DNA of 64,000 nt from contig NZ_CP017674.1 in the NCBI RefSeq assembly GCF_001792815.1, positions 1,736,001 to 1,800,000 on the forward strand, in the 5' to 3' direction. The position numbers and the translations under genes are program-made. The stretch's first letter is position 1, and the number at the start of each line of letters is the position of its first letter. Source of the DNA: Microbacterium sp. BH-3-3-3. GTDB taxonomy: Bacteria > Actinomycetota > Actinomycetes > Actinomycetales > Microbacteriaceae. The notes under the pieces are model-generated. The model did no database searches and had not been told where the DNA came from. It saw nothing but the letters and a program-made list of their open reading frames with translations. Positions 25,775-35,332 of the stretch are shown piece by piece.

Positions 25775-27909
25775 TGTCCACCCTCACCCACGCTCCGGCC
25801 CCCGCCGCCGATCCCGAGCAGCCCACCCCGCGGCGTGCGTTCAGCGCCGCCCAGGTCGTCGCCGCCCTTCCGGGGGCGGCCAAGAAGCTCAACCCCGCGG
25901 CGCAGTGGCGCAACCCCGTGATGTTCCTCGTCTGGGTGGGCGCGGCTCTGACCACGCTCATCGCTCTCGCCGAGCCGTTCCTCGGAGGCGGCGACACCAC
26001 GCTCCCCGCCGGTTTCACCTGGGGCATCGCCGTCTGGCTCTGGCTCACCGTGTTCTTCGCGAACATCGCCGAGTCGGTCGCCGAGGGCCGCGGCAAGGCG
26101 CAGGCGGCGACGCTGCGCAAGACCCGCACGACCACCTCGGCCCGCCGCGTCGTCTCGTACTCCGCCGAAGACCCCTCGGCATCCGCCGCCGCGACCGAAG
26201 ACGTCCCCTCGGGCGACCTGCGCCTCGGCGACGTCGTGCTCGTCGAGACGGGCGAGCTCATCCCCGGCGACGGCGACATCGTGCACGGCATCGCCACGGT
26301 CGACGAGTCGGCGATCACCGGCGAATCCGCCCCGGTCGTGCGCGAGTCGGGCGGCGACCGCAGCGCCGTCACCGGCGGCACCCGCGTGCTCAGCGACCGC
26401 ATCGTCGTGAAGATCACCTCGAAGCCCGGTGAGACGTTCGTCGACCGCATGATCGCGCTCGTCGAGGGCGCTTCGCGTCAGCGCACCCCCAACGAGATCG
26501 CGCTGAACATCCTGCTCGCGAGCCTGTCGATCGTGTTCGTGATCGTCGTGCTGGTGCTGAACCCCATCGCCTCGTACGCGGCATCCCCCGTCTCGATCCC
26601 GGTGCTCGTCGCGCTGCTGGTCTGCCTCATCCCCACGACCATCGGCGCCCTGCTGAGCGCCATCGGCATCGCGGGCATGGACCGCCTGGTGCAGCGCAAC
26701 GTGCTCGCCATGTCGGGCCGCGCCGTCGAGGCCGCGGGCGACGTCACCACCCTGCTGCTCGACAAGACCGGCACCATCACCTACGGCAACCGTCGCGCGT
26801 CGGCGTTCGTCGCCCTGACGGGCGTCGGCGGGCCGGAGCTCGCGGAGTACGCCTCGCTGTCGTCGCAGGCCGACCCCACGCCCGAGGGCGTGTCGGTCGT
26901 CGAGCTGGCGGCAGCCCAGGGGATCGTCGCCGACCTGCCCCGGGGTGCGGAACCCGTGCCCTTCACGGCGCAGACCCGCATGAGCGGCCTCGACCTGGTC
27001 GACGGCACGCAGGTGCGCAAGGGCGCCGCGTCCGCCGTCGCGGCCTGGCTCGCGGCATCCGGAGCCCCCGTCGCCGAGGCGTTGCGCGCGAAGCTGCAGA
27101 GCGAGACCGACGCCATCTCGCAGTCGGGCGGAACGCCGCTGGTCGTCGCGACGCTCTCGTCGGGCGTCGGCCGCGTGCTCGGCGTCATCCACCTCAAGGA
27201 CGTCGTCAAGGACGGGCTGCGCGAGCGGTTCGGCGAGCTGCGGGCCATGGGCATCCGCACCGTGATGATCACGGGCGACAACCCCCTCACCGCCAAGGCG
27301 ATCGCCGCCGAGGCCGGGGTCGACGACTTCCTCGCCGAGGCCACGCCCGAAGACAAGCTCGCGCTCATCCAGCGCGAGCAGCAGGGGGGCAACCTCGTCG
27401 CGATGACCGGCGACGGCACGAACGACGCCCCGGCGCTGGCTCAGGCCGACGTGGGCGTCGCGATGAACACGGGCACTTCGGCCGCGAAGGAGGCCGGCAA
27501 CATGGTCGACCTCGACAGCGACCCGACCAAGCTCATCGACATCGTGCGCATCGGCAAGCAGCTGCTCATCACGCGCGGCGCGCTGACGACGTTCTCGCTC
27601 GCCAACGACATCGCGAAGTACTTCGCGATCATCCCGGCGATGTTCATGGGCGTGTTCCCGGGCCTCGCGGTGCTGAACGTCATGCAGCTGTCGTCGCCGG
27701 CCTCGGCCGTGCTCAGCGCGATCATCTTCAACGCCGTGGTCATCATCGTGCTCATCCCCCTGGCGCTGCGCGGAGTGAAATACCGCGCGGCCAGCGCCTC
27801 GAGCATCCTCAGCCGCAACCTGCTCGTGTACGGGCTCGGCGGCGTCCTCGTCCCCTTCGTCGGCATCAAGCTCATCGACCTCGTCGTGAGCCTGCTCCCC
27901 GGTTTCTGA
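25774..27909 (+). CDS. kdpB: KdpB, catalytic P-type ATPase subunit
   Basis: A 711-residue P-type ATPase. The phosphorylated aspartate is Asp330 in DKTGTIT; the actuator motif TGES ([14 protein letters not shown]) and the hinge [20 protein letters not shown] are intact. It hydrolyses ATP to drive K+ uptake through KdpA. The start overlaps the kdpA stop by one base. An N-terminal Pro/Ala-rich stretch of about 30 residues precedes the usual start of homology. Confidence 0.97.
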   Translation: MSTLTHAPAPAADPEQPTPRRAFSAAQVVAALPGAAKKLNPAAQWRNPVMFLVWVGAALTTLIALAEPFLGGGDTTLPAGFTWGIAVWLWLTVFFANIAESVAEGRGKAQAATLRKTRTTTSARRVVSYSAEDPSASAAATEDVPSGDLRLGDVVLVETGELIPGDGDIVHGIATVDESAITGESAPVVRESGGDRSAVTGGTRVLSDRIVVKITSKPGETFVDRMIALVEGASRQRTPNEIALNILLASLSIVFVIVVLVLNPIASYAASPVSIPVLVALLVCLIPTTIGALLSAIGIAGMDRLVQRNVLAMSGRAVEAAGDVTTLLLDKTGTITYGNRRASAFVALTGVGGPELAEYASLSSQADPTPEGVSVVELAAAQGIVADLPRGAEPVPFTAQTRMSGLDLVDGTQVRKGAASAVAAWLAASGAPVAEALRAKLQSETDAISQSGGTPLVVATLSSGVGRVLGVIHLKDVVKDGLRERFGELRAMGIRTVMITGDNPLTAKAIAAEAGVDDFLAEATPEDKLALIQREQQGGNLVAMTGDGTNDAPALAQADVGVAMNTGTSAAKEAGNMVDLDSDPTKLIDIVRIGKQLLITRGALTTFSLANDIAKYFAIIPAMFMGVFPGLAVLNVMQLSSPASAVLSAIIFNAVVIIVLIPLALRGVKYRAASASSILSRNLLVYGLGGVLVPFVGIKLIDLVVSLLPGF

Positions 27910-27920
27910 AAGGCCCCGTC

Positions 27921-28505
27921 ATGCGCACCACCCTGCGGACCACCGGCGTCGCCGTCCGCGCGATGCTCGTCTTCACCGCCGTCCTCGGCGTCGGCTACAT
28001 GCTGCTCATCACCGCGATCGGCCAGGTCGCCCTGCCGTTCGCGGCGAACGGGTCGCTCATCCGCTCGGCCGACGGGACCGTCCACGGCTCGCAGCTGGTC
28101 GGCCAGTCGTTCCAGGATTCCGACGGCACCGCCCTGCCGCAGTACTTCCAGTCGCGTCCCTCGGCCGCGGACTACGATTCCGCGGCCTCGACGGGGTCGA
28201 ACCTCGGGCCGGAGAACAGCGACCTCATCGCCTCGATCCAGGACCACCAGGCGGCGTTCGACGACCTGAACGGTGCCGGCACGATCCCCGCCGACGCGGT
28301 GACCGCCTCGGGCTCGGGACTGGACCCCGACATCTCGGTCGCGAACGCGCAGCGCCAGGTGGAGCGGGTCGCCGAGGCCCGTGGCATCCCGGCATCGGAG
28401 GTGTCGACCCTCGTCGCGGAGCACACCCTGCCCCGCGATCTCGAATACCTCGGCGACCCGCGCGTCAACGTCGTCGAGCTCAATCGCGCGCTCGACGCCC
28501 GATGA
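27921..28505 (+). CDS. kdpC: KdpC, K+-transporting ATPase subunit
   Basis: A 194-residue subunit with one N-terminal membrane helix (about 11-35) and an extracytoplasmic domain. The SLIRSADGTVHGSQLVGQSF, YFQSRPSAADYD and SGSGLDPDISVANAQRQVERVA blocks are the KdpC hallmarks. It lies 11 bases after kdpB. The next gene, kdpD, is separated by about 240 bases holding a palindromic repeat. Confidence 0.97.
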   Translation: MRTTLRTTGVAVRAMLVFTAVLGVGYMLLITAIGQVALPFAANGSLIRSADGTVHGSQLVGQSFQDSDGTALPQYFQSRPSAADYDSAASTGSNLGPENSDLIASIQDHQAAFDDLNGAGTIPADAVTASGSGLDPDISVANAQRQVERVAEARGIPASEVSTLVAEHTLPRDLEYLGDPRVNVVELNRALDAR

Positions 28506-28604
28506 GCGACGAGAATCGCTGACATGGCTCTCGTCGTGGTCCCCGCCGTCGCGCTCCGTGCGCGACGGCGGGTTCGCGTGCGTCGCCCGTCGGGGCAACC
28601 CCGG

Positions 28605-28663
28605 TCGAGTGTCCGGAACACGCCGCTGGCCGCGCGCGGACGCGGCGTGCCGTGGACACTCGA
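28605..28663. repeat. Palindromic repeat between kdpC and kdpD
   Basis: Arms 28605-28626 and 28642-28663 (22 bases, differing only in a 4-base stretch) with GAGTGTCC and GGACACTC ends and CACGCCGC/GCGGCGTG inner parts. It belongs to the same family as the three units at 2780-3043, but the central four bases of each arm have diverged. It may act as an mRNA hairpin inside the kdp operon. Confidence 0.8.
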
Positions 28664-28744
28664 CGGGGTATCGGCGCCGCGCGACCGGGCGGTCCCGACC
28701 ACGGGGTCGGGCATCTCGAGCGACCGACGCCACGGGAGCGCCTC

Positions 28745-31294
28745 GTGAGGCGCGGGCATCTGCGCGTGCTGCTCGGGGCCGCGCCCGGCGTCGGCAAGAC
28801 CTACGAGATGCTCGAAGAGGGGCGTCGGCTCGCCGCCGAGGGCCGCGACGTCGTCATCGCGATCGTCGAGACGCACGGCCGCGCCGCCACCGCCGCGCAG
28901 GCCGAGGGCCTCGAGATGCTGCCCCGCCGCGCCGTCGAGCACCGCGGGGTGGCGCTCGACGAGATGGACCTGGATGCCGTCCTCGACCGGCGCCCCGCGC
29001 TGGCCTTGGTCGACGAGCTCGCGCACACCAACGCCCCGGGCTCGCGCCACGACAAGCGCTGGCTCGACGTCGACGCGCTGCTGTCGGCCGGGATCGACGT
29101 CATCACCACGCTGAACGTGCAGCACATCGCCTCGCTCAACGGCGTGGTCGAGAAGATCACCGGGGTCGTGCAGCGCGAGACGGTCCCGGATGCCGTGGTG
29201 CGCGCCGCCGACCAGATCGAGGTCGTCGACCTGGCGCCGCAGTCCCTGCGCGACCGCCTGTCGGCGGGGTCGGTGTACCCCGCCGAGCGCATCGACGCCG
29301 CCCTGTCGAACTACTTCCGTCTGGGCAATCTCACGGCGCTCCGCGAACTGGCCCTGCTGTGGCTCGCCGACGAGGTGGACTCGGCCCTGCAGCGCTACCG
29401 CGTCGAGCAGGGCATCGAGGGGTCGTGGCAGGCGCGCGAGCGCGTGGTCGTGGCCCTCACCGGCGGCCCCGAGGGCGAGACCCTGCTGCGGCGCGGCGCG
29501 CGGATCGCCGCCCGCTCGGCCGGAGGCGAGCTGCTCGCCGTGCACGTGTCGACGCAGGACGGCCTGCGGGCGAGCACGCCCGGCGCCCTCGACGCACAGC
29601 GGGCCCTCGTCGAGCAGCTCGGCGGCTCGTACCACCAGGTCGTCGGCGACGACGTCGCCACCGCCCTCGTCGACTTCGCGCGGTCGGTCAATGCCTCGCA
29701 GCTCGTGATCGGCGTCAGCCGCCGCGGACGGCTGGGCGCGGCCCTCACCGGTCCCGGCATCGGCGCCACCGTCATCCGCGCCTCCGGCGACATCGATGTG
29801 CACATCGTCAACCACGCGCGCGCCGGCGGGCGGTTCGCCCTCCCCCGCCTGACCGGGCCCGCGCTGAGCGCGAAGCGTCGCATCCTGGGGTTCGTCACCG
29901 CGCTCGTGGGCGGCCCCCTCATCTCGCTCCTTCTGCTGTCGACCGGTTCCGACGACTCGATCACCACCGACGTGCTGGCGTACCAGCTGCTCGTGGTGAT
30001 CGTGGCGCTGATCGGCGGCATCTGGCCGGCGGTGTTCGCCGCGGTGCTGTCGGGCGTGACCCTCGACTTCCTCTTCATCGCGCCGCTCTACACCGTCACC
30101 ATCAGCGATCCCGTGCACGCGATCGCCCTCGTGCTCTACGTGATCATCGCGATGCTGGTGAGCATCGTCGTCGATCAGGCCGCCCGCCGCGCCCGCGCCG
30201 CCCGCCGCGCCTCGGCCGAGGCGGAGCTTCTCGCCACGGTCGCCGGCAGCGTGCTGCGGGGTGAGAGCGCGGTTCCCGCCCTGATCAGCCGCGCGCGCGA
30301 GGCGTTCGGTCTCGCGGGCGTGCGCCTGATCACCGCCGACGGTCAGGTCATCGCCACCGACGGCGAGCCGGTGCGCGACGGTCGGTCGACCACCGTGCCG
30401 GTGGGTGCCGACCGGGCGATGCTCGAGCTGCACGGCCGCGATCTCGACGCGAGCGAGCGCCGACTGCTCGATGTGGTCGTCGCGCAGCTGGCCGCCGCCC
30501 TCGAACGCACCGACCTGGCCGAGACCGCCGCCGAAGCCGGTGCCCTCGCCGAGACCGACCAGGTGCGCACGGCTCTGCTCTCGGCCGTCAGCCACGACCT
30601 CCGCCGACCCCTGGCGTCGGCCGTCGCGGCCCTCGGGGGGCTTCGCGCCGCCGGCGACCACCTCTCCGACAGCGACCGCCGCGAGCTGATCGAGACCGCC
30701 GACGAGAGCCTGGCGACGCTGTCGCTGCTGGTGACCGACCTGCTCGACGTGAGCCGCGTGCAGGCCGGGGTGCTCGCGGTCTCGCTCGCCCCCGTCGACG
30801 CCGCCGACGTCGTGATCGCCGCCCTCGACGAGCTCGGCCTCGGTCCCGACGAGGTGGAGCTCGCGCTCGACCCCGACCTGCCGGCCCTGCGCGCCGACGG
30901 CGTGCTGCTGCAGCGCGTGCTCGTGAACGTGCTCGCCAACGCCGATCGCTACTCGCCCGCGGGCACGCGGGTGCGCATCGCCACGAGCCGCCTCAGCGGC
31001 ACGGCCGAGATCCGCGTGATCGATCACGGACCGGGCATCGCGGCCGAACGGCGCGACGACATGTTCGCGCCCTTCCAGCGCCTCGGCGACACCGACAACA
31101 CCGCGGGGCTCGGCCTCGGTCTCGCCCTCTCGCGCGGCTTCGCCGAAGGCATGGGCGGCACCCTCACCCCCGAAGACACCCCCGGCGGCGGACTCACGAT
31201 GGTGATCGCCCTCCCCGTCGAGGGCGGCGACGCGGCCGGTGCCGACCAGAGCGCGGTGGCGGTGGCATCCGCCATCCGAAGGAGGACGCCGTGA
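28745..31294 (+). CDS. kdpD: KdpD, turgor/K+ sensor histidine kinase
   Basis: An 849-residue sensor kinase. Residues 1-210 form the KdpD domain with Walker A GAAPGVGKT (residues 11-19); a USP-like domain follows (VVVALTGGPEGETLL, about 230-350), then four membrane helices (DUF4118, about 375-475), a GAF-like part, HisKA with phosphorylatable His617 (AVSHDLRRPL) and a HATPase domain ending GLGLGLALSRGFAEGMGG. The GTG at 28745 is preferred because GGGAG lies 6 bases upstream; the open frame upstream reads through the repeat. It phosphorylates KdpE when K+ is limiting. Confidence 0.93.
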   Translation: MRRGHLRVLLGAAPGVGKTYEMLEEGRRLAAEGRDVVIAIVETHGRAATAAQAEGLEMLPRRAVEHRGVALDEMDLDAVLDRRPALALVDELAHTNAPGSRHDKRWLDVDALLSAGIDVITTLNVQHIASLNGVVEKITGVVQRETVPDAVVRAADQIEVVDLAPQSLRDRLSAGSVYPAERIDAALSNYFRLGNLTALRELALLWLADEVDSALQRYRVEQGIEGSWQARERVVVALTGGPEGETLLRRGARIAARSAGGELLAVHVSTQDGLRASTPGALDAQRALVEQLGGSYHQVVGDDVATALVDFARSVNASQLVIGVSRRGRLGAALTGPGIGATVIRASGDIDVHIVNHARAGGRFALPRLTGPALSAKRRILGFVTALVGGPLISLLLLSTGSDDSITTDVLAYQLLVVIVALIGGIWPAVFAAVLSGVTLDFLFIAPLYTVTISDPVHAIALVLYVIIAMLVSIVVDQAARRARAARRASAEAELLATVAGSVLRGESAVPALISRAREAFGLAGVRLITADGQVIATDGEPVRDGRSTTVPVGADRAMLELHGRDLDASERRLLDVVVAQLAAALERTDLAETAAEAGALAETDQVRTALLSAVSHDLRRPLASAVAALGGLRAAGDHLSDSDRRELIETADESLATLSLLVTDLLDVSRVQAGVLAVSLAPVDAADVVIAALDELGLGPDEVELALDPDLPALRADGVLLQRVLVNVLANADRYSPAGTRVRIATSRLSGTAEIRVIDHGPGIAAERRDDMFAPFQRLGDTDNTAGLGLGLALSRGFAEGMGGTLTPEDTPGGGLTMVIALPVEGGDAAGADQSAVAVASAIRRRTP

Positions 31295-31962
31295 AGGTGC
31301 TCATCGCCGACGACGACCCGCAGTTGGTGCGCGCCCTGCGCATCACCCTCGCCGCCCACGGGTACGACGTCGTCGCCGCGGCCGACGGCGCCGCGGCCAT
31401 CACGCTCGCCGCGCAATCGCATCCCGACATCGTGCTGCTCGACCTCGGGATGCCGCACCTCGACGGCGTGCAGGTGATCCAGGCGCTGCGCGGCTGGACG
31501 AGCGTGCCGATCATCGTCGTGTCGGGCCGCACCGGTTCGGCCGACAAGGTCGATGCGCTCGACGCCGGCGCCGACGACTACGTGACCAAACCGTTCCAGA
31601 TCGACGAGCTGCTCGCCCGGCTGCGGGTGCACGCCCGGCGGGTCACGCCGGCCTCGGGCGAGGCGATCGTGCGCTTCGGCGCGGTCGAGGTCGACCTGGC
31701 CGCGAAGGCCGTGCTGCGCGACGGCACCCGCGTGCACCTGACTCCGACCGAGTGGCGCATGCTGGAGTTCCTCGTCCGCAACCCAGGCTCGCTCGTCACC
31801 CGGCAGACGCTGCTGAAAGAGATCTGGGCCAGCGAACAGGTCGCCGACAGCGGCTACCTGCGGCTGTACATGTCGCAGCTGCGCAAGAAGCTCGAGGCCG
31901 ATCCCTCGGCGCCCGTGCACCTGCTGACGGAGCAGGGGATGGGGTACCGGCTGGTGCTGTGA
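31291..31962 (+). CDS. kdpE: KdpE, OmpR-type response regulator
   Basis: A 223-residue regulator: receiver domain with the phosphoacceptor Asp51 (IVLLDLGMP), acidic pocket Asp7-Asp9 and conserved Lys in TKPF; OmpR-type winged helix after residue 130 (LTPTEWRMLEFLVRNPGSLVTR). It overlaps the kdpD stop (GTGA) and has a strong AAGGAGG 5 bases before the start. It should activate the kdp promoter; no clear KdpE box was recognised upstream of 23837. Confidence 0.95.
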   Translation: MKVLIADDDPQLVRALRITLAAHGYDVVAAADGAAAITLAAQSHPDIVLLDLGMPHLDGVQVIQALRGWTSVPIIVVSGRTGSADKVDALDAGADDYVTKPFQIDELLARLRVHARRVTPASGEAIVRFGAVEVDLAAKAVLRDGTRVHLTPTEWRMLEFLVRNPGSLVTRQTLLKEIWASEQVADSGYLRLYMSQLRKKLEADPSAPVHLLTEQGMGYRLVL

Positions 31963-31963
31963 G

Positions 31964-31989
31964 GCCGGTGCGCCGCGCACGGCGCCGGC
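31964..31989. terminator. Terminator between kdpE and the GntR gene
   Basis: GCCGGTGCGCCG (31964-31975) pairs with CGGCGCCGGC (31980-31989) with one bulged T and a CGCA loop, starting two bases after the kdpE stop. It is placed to serve both convergent genes. Confidence 0.6.
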
Positions 31990-32061
31990 AGGATCCGCGC
32001 GCACCCGTCCCACCGGCGCCGAGAGCGCGAGGGTGCAGGAGCCGTGCCGCCGTGGCGTCGC

Positions 32062-32745
32062 TCAGGCCTCCCCCACCGCCGCACGCCGCAGCCACTCCTC
32101 CACGCCCGACACGTGGGCGCTCGCGAGCACCGACGCCCGCTCGACGTCATGCGCCGCGAGGGCCTCGACGAGGGCCCGGTGCTCCACGAGCGTCCGCTCC
32201 ACGGCCCCGTCCTGCGTCAGACCGCGCCAGACCCGCGCGCGTACGGTGTGCGCCGACAGCGACTCGATGAGACCCGCCAGGTACCGGTTTCCCGAGCACG
32301 CCGCGATGAGGCGATGCAGGCGCACGTCGTGGTCGACGAGGTCGTCGAGCGAGGTGGCGGTTCCCACCGCGTCGACCTCGGCCTCGAGGGCGGCGATCTG
32401 GTCGGCATCCACCCGTTGGGCCGCCAGCCCGGCGGCGTGCGACTCGAGGATGCGGCGCACCGCGAACAGCTCGAGCACCGAGCGATCGTTGTGCAGGTCC
32501 AGTCCGAACGAGATCGCCTCCAGCAGCAGCGCCGGTTCGAGACTCGTGACGTACGTGCCGTCGCCACGCCGCACATCGACCACCCGGATGACCTCGAGCG
32601 CCTTCACCGCCTCGCGGAGCGAGTTGCGGGACAGCCCGAGACGCTCGGCCAGGTCCTTCTCGGGCGGCAGGCGGTCGCCGGGTCGGAGCTCGCCGCTGAC
32701 GATCATGGCCTTGATCTGGTCGATCGCGTCGTCGGTCAAAGACAT
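32062..32745 (-). CDS. FCD-domain GntR-family regulator of the fucose genes
   Basis: A 227-residue FadR/FCD-type regulator. The N-terminal winged helix (residues 5-70, PPEKDLAERLGLSRNSLREAVKALE) precedes an all-helical FCD ligand domain with the metal-binding Asp/His set (DVRLHRL, EHRALVEAL, AHVSGVEEW). It most likely senses a fucose-pathway acid and represses both fucose divergons. A TATCAT box six bases before the ATG suggests a leaderless message. It is divergent from the lactonase gene with 60 bases between start codons. Confidence 0.88.
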   Translation of the reverse strand: MSLTDDAIDQIKAMIVSGELRPGDRLPPEKDLAERLGLSRNSLREAVKALEVIRVVDVRRGDGTYVTSLEPALLLEAISFGLDLHNDRSVLELFAVRRILESHAAGLAAQRVDADQIAALEAEVDAVGTATSLDDLVDHDVRLHRLIAACSGNRYLAGLIESLSAHTVRARVWRGLTQDGAVERTLVEHRALVEALAAHDVERASVLASAHVSGVEEWLRRAAVGEA

Positions 32746-32765
32746 GTCGCCATGATAGGCCGCAG

Positions 32766-32776
32766 ACATCCGATGA
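32766..32776. promoter_or_regulatory. Putative GntR operator, site 1
   Basis: ACATCCGATGA is a one-mismatch version of the palindrome ACATC-N-GATGT found at 35333. It lies between the leftward -10 of the regulator (TATCAT, 32757-32752) and the rightward -10 of the lactonase (TACGAT, 32794-32799). The shared 12-mer is AGACATC[C/G]GATG. Confidence 0.6.
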
Positions 32777-32793
32777 CCGGCTCGGCGCGAGCG

Positions 32794-32805
32794 TACGATC
32801 GCTGC
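32794..32805 (+). promoter_or_regulatory. Leaderless-type -10 box of the lactonase gene
   Basis: TACGAT (32794-32799), six bases, GTG at 32806. No ribosome binding site precedes the start. Confidence 0.45.
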
Positions 32806-33741
32806 GTGCCCCTCCTCGACACGCACCTGCACCTGTGGGATCCCGCCCACCTCTCGTACCCCTGGCTCGACGGGGATCTCGATCGTCGGTTCGGGCCCGA
32901 GGAGTACCGGGCGGCCTGGGCGGGCACGTCGGCACCCACGGCATCCGTCTTCGTGCAGGCCGAATGCGATCCGCGTCAGGCATTCGACGAGGTCGCGTGG
33001 GTCACGGCCCTCGCCGAGGAGTGCGGGATCCGGGGCATCGTCGCGTACTCCCCGCTCGAGCACGGCGAGCGGGTGGCCGACGACCTCGACCGCCTCGCCG
33101 CCACCCCCCTCGTCGTGGGCGTCCGGCGCTCGCTGCAGGACGAGGCCCCGGGCTTCGCGCGGCGTCGCGACGTCGTCGCGGGCGCCCGCCTGCTCGCGGA
33201 GAGCGGCCTGCGCTTCGACGCCTGCGTCCGGCCCGCCCAGCTTGCCGACGTCGCCGCGCTGGCCGACGCCGTGCCGGGGCTGGCCATCGTGCTCGATCAC
33301 CTCGGCAAGCCCGCCGTGGGCAGCGCGTCGCGACCGGTCGACCCGCGTGCATCCGACTGGCATCGCGACCTCGTCGACCTGGCGCGCAGACCGTCGGTGC
33401 ACGTCAAGCTCTCGGGACTCCCGGCGGAGGCGCGCGGTGCGTGGAGTTCCGCGCAGATCGAACCGTTCCTCGACGTGGCCCTCGAGGCCTTCGGCCCAGA
33501 GCGCCTGCTCTACGGCGGCGATTGGCCCGTGTCCGAACGGCAGCACCCGGGCCGGTGGCTCGAGGCGGTCGACGCCTGGGCGCTCGACCGCCTCGGACCC
33601 GCGGGGAGGGATGCCGTCCTCGCGGCGAACGGCGAGGGGTTCTACTTCGGGTCGACCGGACGCAGCCGGAGCCCCGAGACACCGCCGTCGACGTCGAGGA
33701 CCACGCCCGTGGTCGAGGCGGACAGCGGACTGACCAGATAG
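32806..33741 (+). CDS. Amidohydrolase, probable L-fucono-1,5-lactonase
   Basis: A 311-residue metal-dependent hydrolase of the amidohydrolase-2 family. DTHLHLWDP at the N-terminus is the HxH metal motif; LDHLGKP and LLYGGDWPVSE near the end carry the other His/Asp ligands. In the fucose pathway this enzyme opens L-fucono-lactone to L-fuconate. The family normally ends near FYF (about residue 279); here the frame runs 32 residues further (Ser/Thr/Pro-rich) and overlaps the opposite SDR gene by 100 bases, so the tail is probably an acquired read-through. Confidence 0.85.
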   Translation: MPLLDTHLHLWDPAHLSYPWLDGDLDRRFGPEEYRAAWAGTSAPTASVFVQAECDPRQAFDEVAWVTALAEECGIRGIVAYSPLEHGERVADDLDRLAATPLVVGVRRSLQDEAPGFARRRDVVAGARLLAESGLRFDACVRPAQLADVAALADAVPGLAIVLDHLGKPAVGSASRPVDPRASDWHRDLVDLARRPSVHVKLSGLPAEARGAWSSAQIEPFLDVALEAFGPERLLYGGDWPVSERQHPGRWLEAVDAWALDRLGPAGRDAVLAANGEGFYFGSTGRSRSPETPPSTSRTTPVVEADSGLTR

Positions 33742-34439
33742 AGCACCGCGCCGGCGACCTCGTCGGCCGAGACCAGGCGACCGTGCGGCTGCCGCGCCTC
33801 GAGGGCTGCGCGCTCGCGCACCGGGTCTGCGGCGGACTCGAGCAGACGGCGCACCCAGGGAGTGTCGGCGGTGCCGGGCGACACCGCGTTCACCCGGATC
33901 CCCTCGCGGATGTGGTCGGCCGCCATCGCCCGCGTGAGGGCGGCGACGGCGCCCTTCGACGCGCTGTAGAGCGCGCGCTGGGGAAGACCGGCGCCCGCCG
34001 CGATCGAGGCGACATTGCACACGGCCGCGGCCGGGGAACGGCGGAGCGCCGGAAGGGCCGCGGCCGTGACCCGGGCGACGCCCGTGACGTTGATCGACAG
34101 CACCCGCGCCCATTCCTCGTCGTCGTTGGCGGCGACGTCGCCCTGGGCGCCGATGGCGGCGTTGTTGACGACGATGTCGATGCCTCCCCACCGCGCTTCG
34201 ATCGCGGCGACGGCGGCCTCGACGCTGGCGCGGTCCGACACGTCGGCCCGGTAGGCGGCGATGTCCGCCGCGGCGTCTCCGCACTCGGCGGGCACGTCGC
34301 GGTCGATGATCGCCACCGACGCCCCCGAGGCGGCGAGCAGTTCGGCGATGGCGGCGCCGATCCCCGAGGCGCCCCCGGTGACGATGGCGCGCAGACCGTC
34401 GAGCTGCCCGCGGGCCACGGCGCTCACGACCGGCTCCAC
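33642..34439 (-). CDS. SDR oxidoreductase, probable 2-keto-3-deoxy-L-fuconate dehydrogenase
   Basis: A 265-residue short-chain dehydrogenase with the NAD(P) motif TGGASGIG (residues 21-28), NNAA, the catalytic YSASK and the late SPGTADTPW. An Asp at the end of beta-2 (IIDRD) favours NAD+. In the fucose route it would oxidise 2-keto-3-deoxy-L-fuconate to the 2,4-diketo acid, the substrate of the FAH-type hydrolase encoded just before it. The GTG start at 34439 lies 16 bases inside that gene. Alternative: an L-fucose dehydrogenase, since SDRs do that in some bacteria. Confidence 0.85.
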   Translation of the reverse strand: MEPVVSAVARGQLDGLRAIVTGGASGIGAAIAELLAASGASVAIIDRDVPAECGDAAADIAAYRADVSDRASVEAAVAAIEARWGGIDIVVNNAAIGAQGDVAANDDEEWARVLSINVTGVARVTAAALPALRRSPAAAVCNVASIAAGAGLPQRALYSASKGAVAALTRAMAADHIREGIRVNAVSPGTADTPWVRRLLESAADPVRERAALEARQPHGRLVSADEVAGAVLYLVSPLSASTTGVVLDVDGGVSGLRLRPVDPK

Positions 34440-35281
34440 GCCGCGAAGCGCTGACGCTGGGCGCCGAGGCCGTCGATCGAGATCTCGACCTCGTCGCCGG
34501 GCTGCAGGTAGGGGAAGCGTCCCGACAGGGCGACGCCCTCGGGGGTGCCCGTGAGCACGAGGTCACCCGGCTCCAGCGTCATGAACTGCGAGAGGTGCCA
34601 CACGATGTGCGCCACCGAGAAGATCATGTCGGCCGTGTTCGAGTCCTGCCGCGGTGCGCCGTTGACGAAGCTGCGGAGCCGGAGGCTTCCCGCATCGAGC
34701 TCGTCGGGGGTGACGACCCACGGTCCGGTCGGGGTGAACCCGGGGGCGCACTTGCCCTTCGACCACTGCCCGCCCGACACCTCCAGCTGGAAGGCGCGCT
34801 CGGAGAGGTCGTTGACGAGCACGAATCCCGCGATGTGCGCGGCGGCCTCGTCGGGCGAGTCGAGGTAGGACGTCTCTTGCCCGATCACGATGCCGAGTTC
34901 GACCTCCCAGTCGGTCTTGACGCCGTCCCGCGGCAGCACGACCTCGTCGTTCGGTCCGGTGACGGTGTTGGGGAGCTTGAGGAAGATGACCGGCTGCTCG
35001 GGCGGCAGCGAGCCGGACTCCGCGGCGTGCGCGGCGTAGTTCATCCCGACGCAGACGACCGCACCCGGTCGCGCGATGGGGGCGCCGATCCGCGCGTCGG
35101 CGCCGACGGCGAGCTCGGGAAGAGTCCCCTCGGCCAGCGCGCGCGATACGAGGTCGACGGGGTCGGACTCCCAGAAGGCGGCGTCGATGTCGAGCGTCAG
35201 GGAACGCAGGTCCCGGTACCGACCGTCGACCACGACCACGGGCACCTCGTGCCCCCGCTCGCCGATGCGTGCGAATCTCAT
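34424..35281 (-). CDS. FAH-family hydrolase, probable 2,4-diketo-3-deoxy-L-fuconate hydrolase
   Basis: A 285-residue fumarylacetoacetate-hydrolase-type enzyme. The [13 protein letters not shown] block, the metal-binding [11 protein letters not shown] (E-x-E with the later Asp in VLVNDLSER) and TGTPEGV are all present. It should cleave 2,4-diketo-3-deoxy-L-fuconate to pyruvate and L-lactate. A GAGGAGGAC ribosome binding site precedes the ATG at 35281. It is the first gene of the leftward pair with the SDR. Confidence 0.87.
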   Translation of the reverse strand: MRFARIGERGHEVPVVVVDGRYRDLRSLTLDIDAAFWESDPVDLVSRALAEGTLPELAVGADARIGAPIARPGAVVCVGMNYAAHAAESGSLPPEQPVIFLKLPNTVTGPNDEVVLPRDGVKTDWEVELGIVIGQETSYLDSPDEAAAHIAGFVLVNDLSERAFQLEVSGGQWSKGKCAPGFTPTGPWVVTPDELDAGSLRLRSFVNGAPRQDSNTADMIFSVAHIVWHLSQFMTLEPGDLVLTGTPEGVALSGRFPYLQPGDEVEISIDGLGAQRQRFAAWSRS

Positions 35282-35332
35282 GCGTCCTCCTCGTCTCGGC
35301 CGGCGACACACGGCCGGCGTGTGCCAGTATAG

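Noticed and set aside
28652..28744. N-terminal extension of KdpD
   Set aside because: It begins inside the palindromic repeat; GTG 28745 has a good ribosome binding site and gives the usual KdpD N-terminus.
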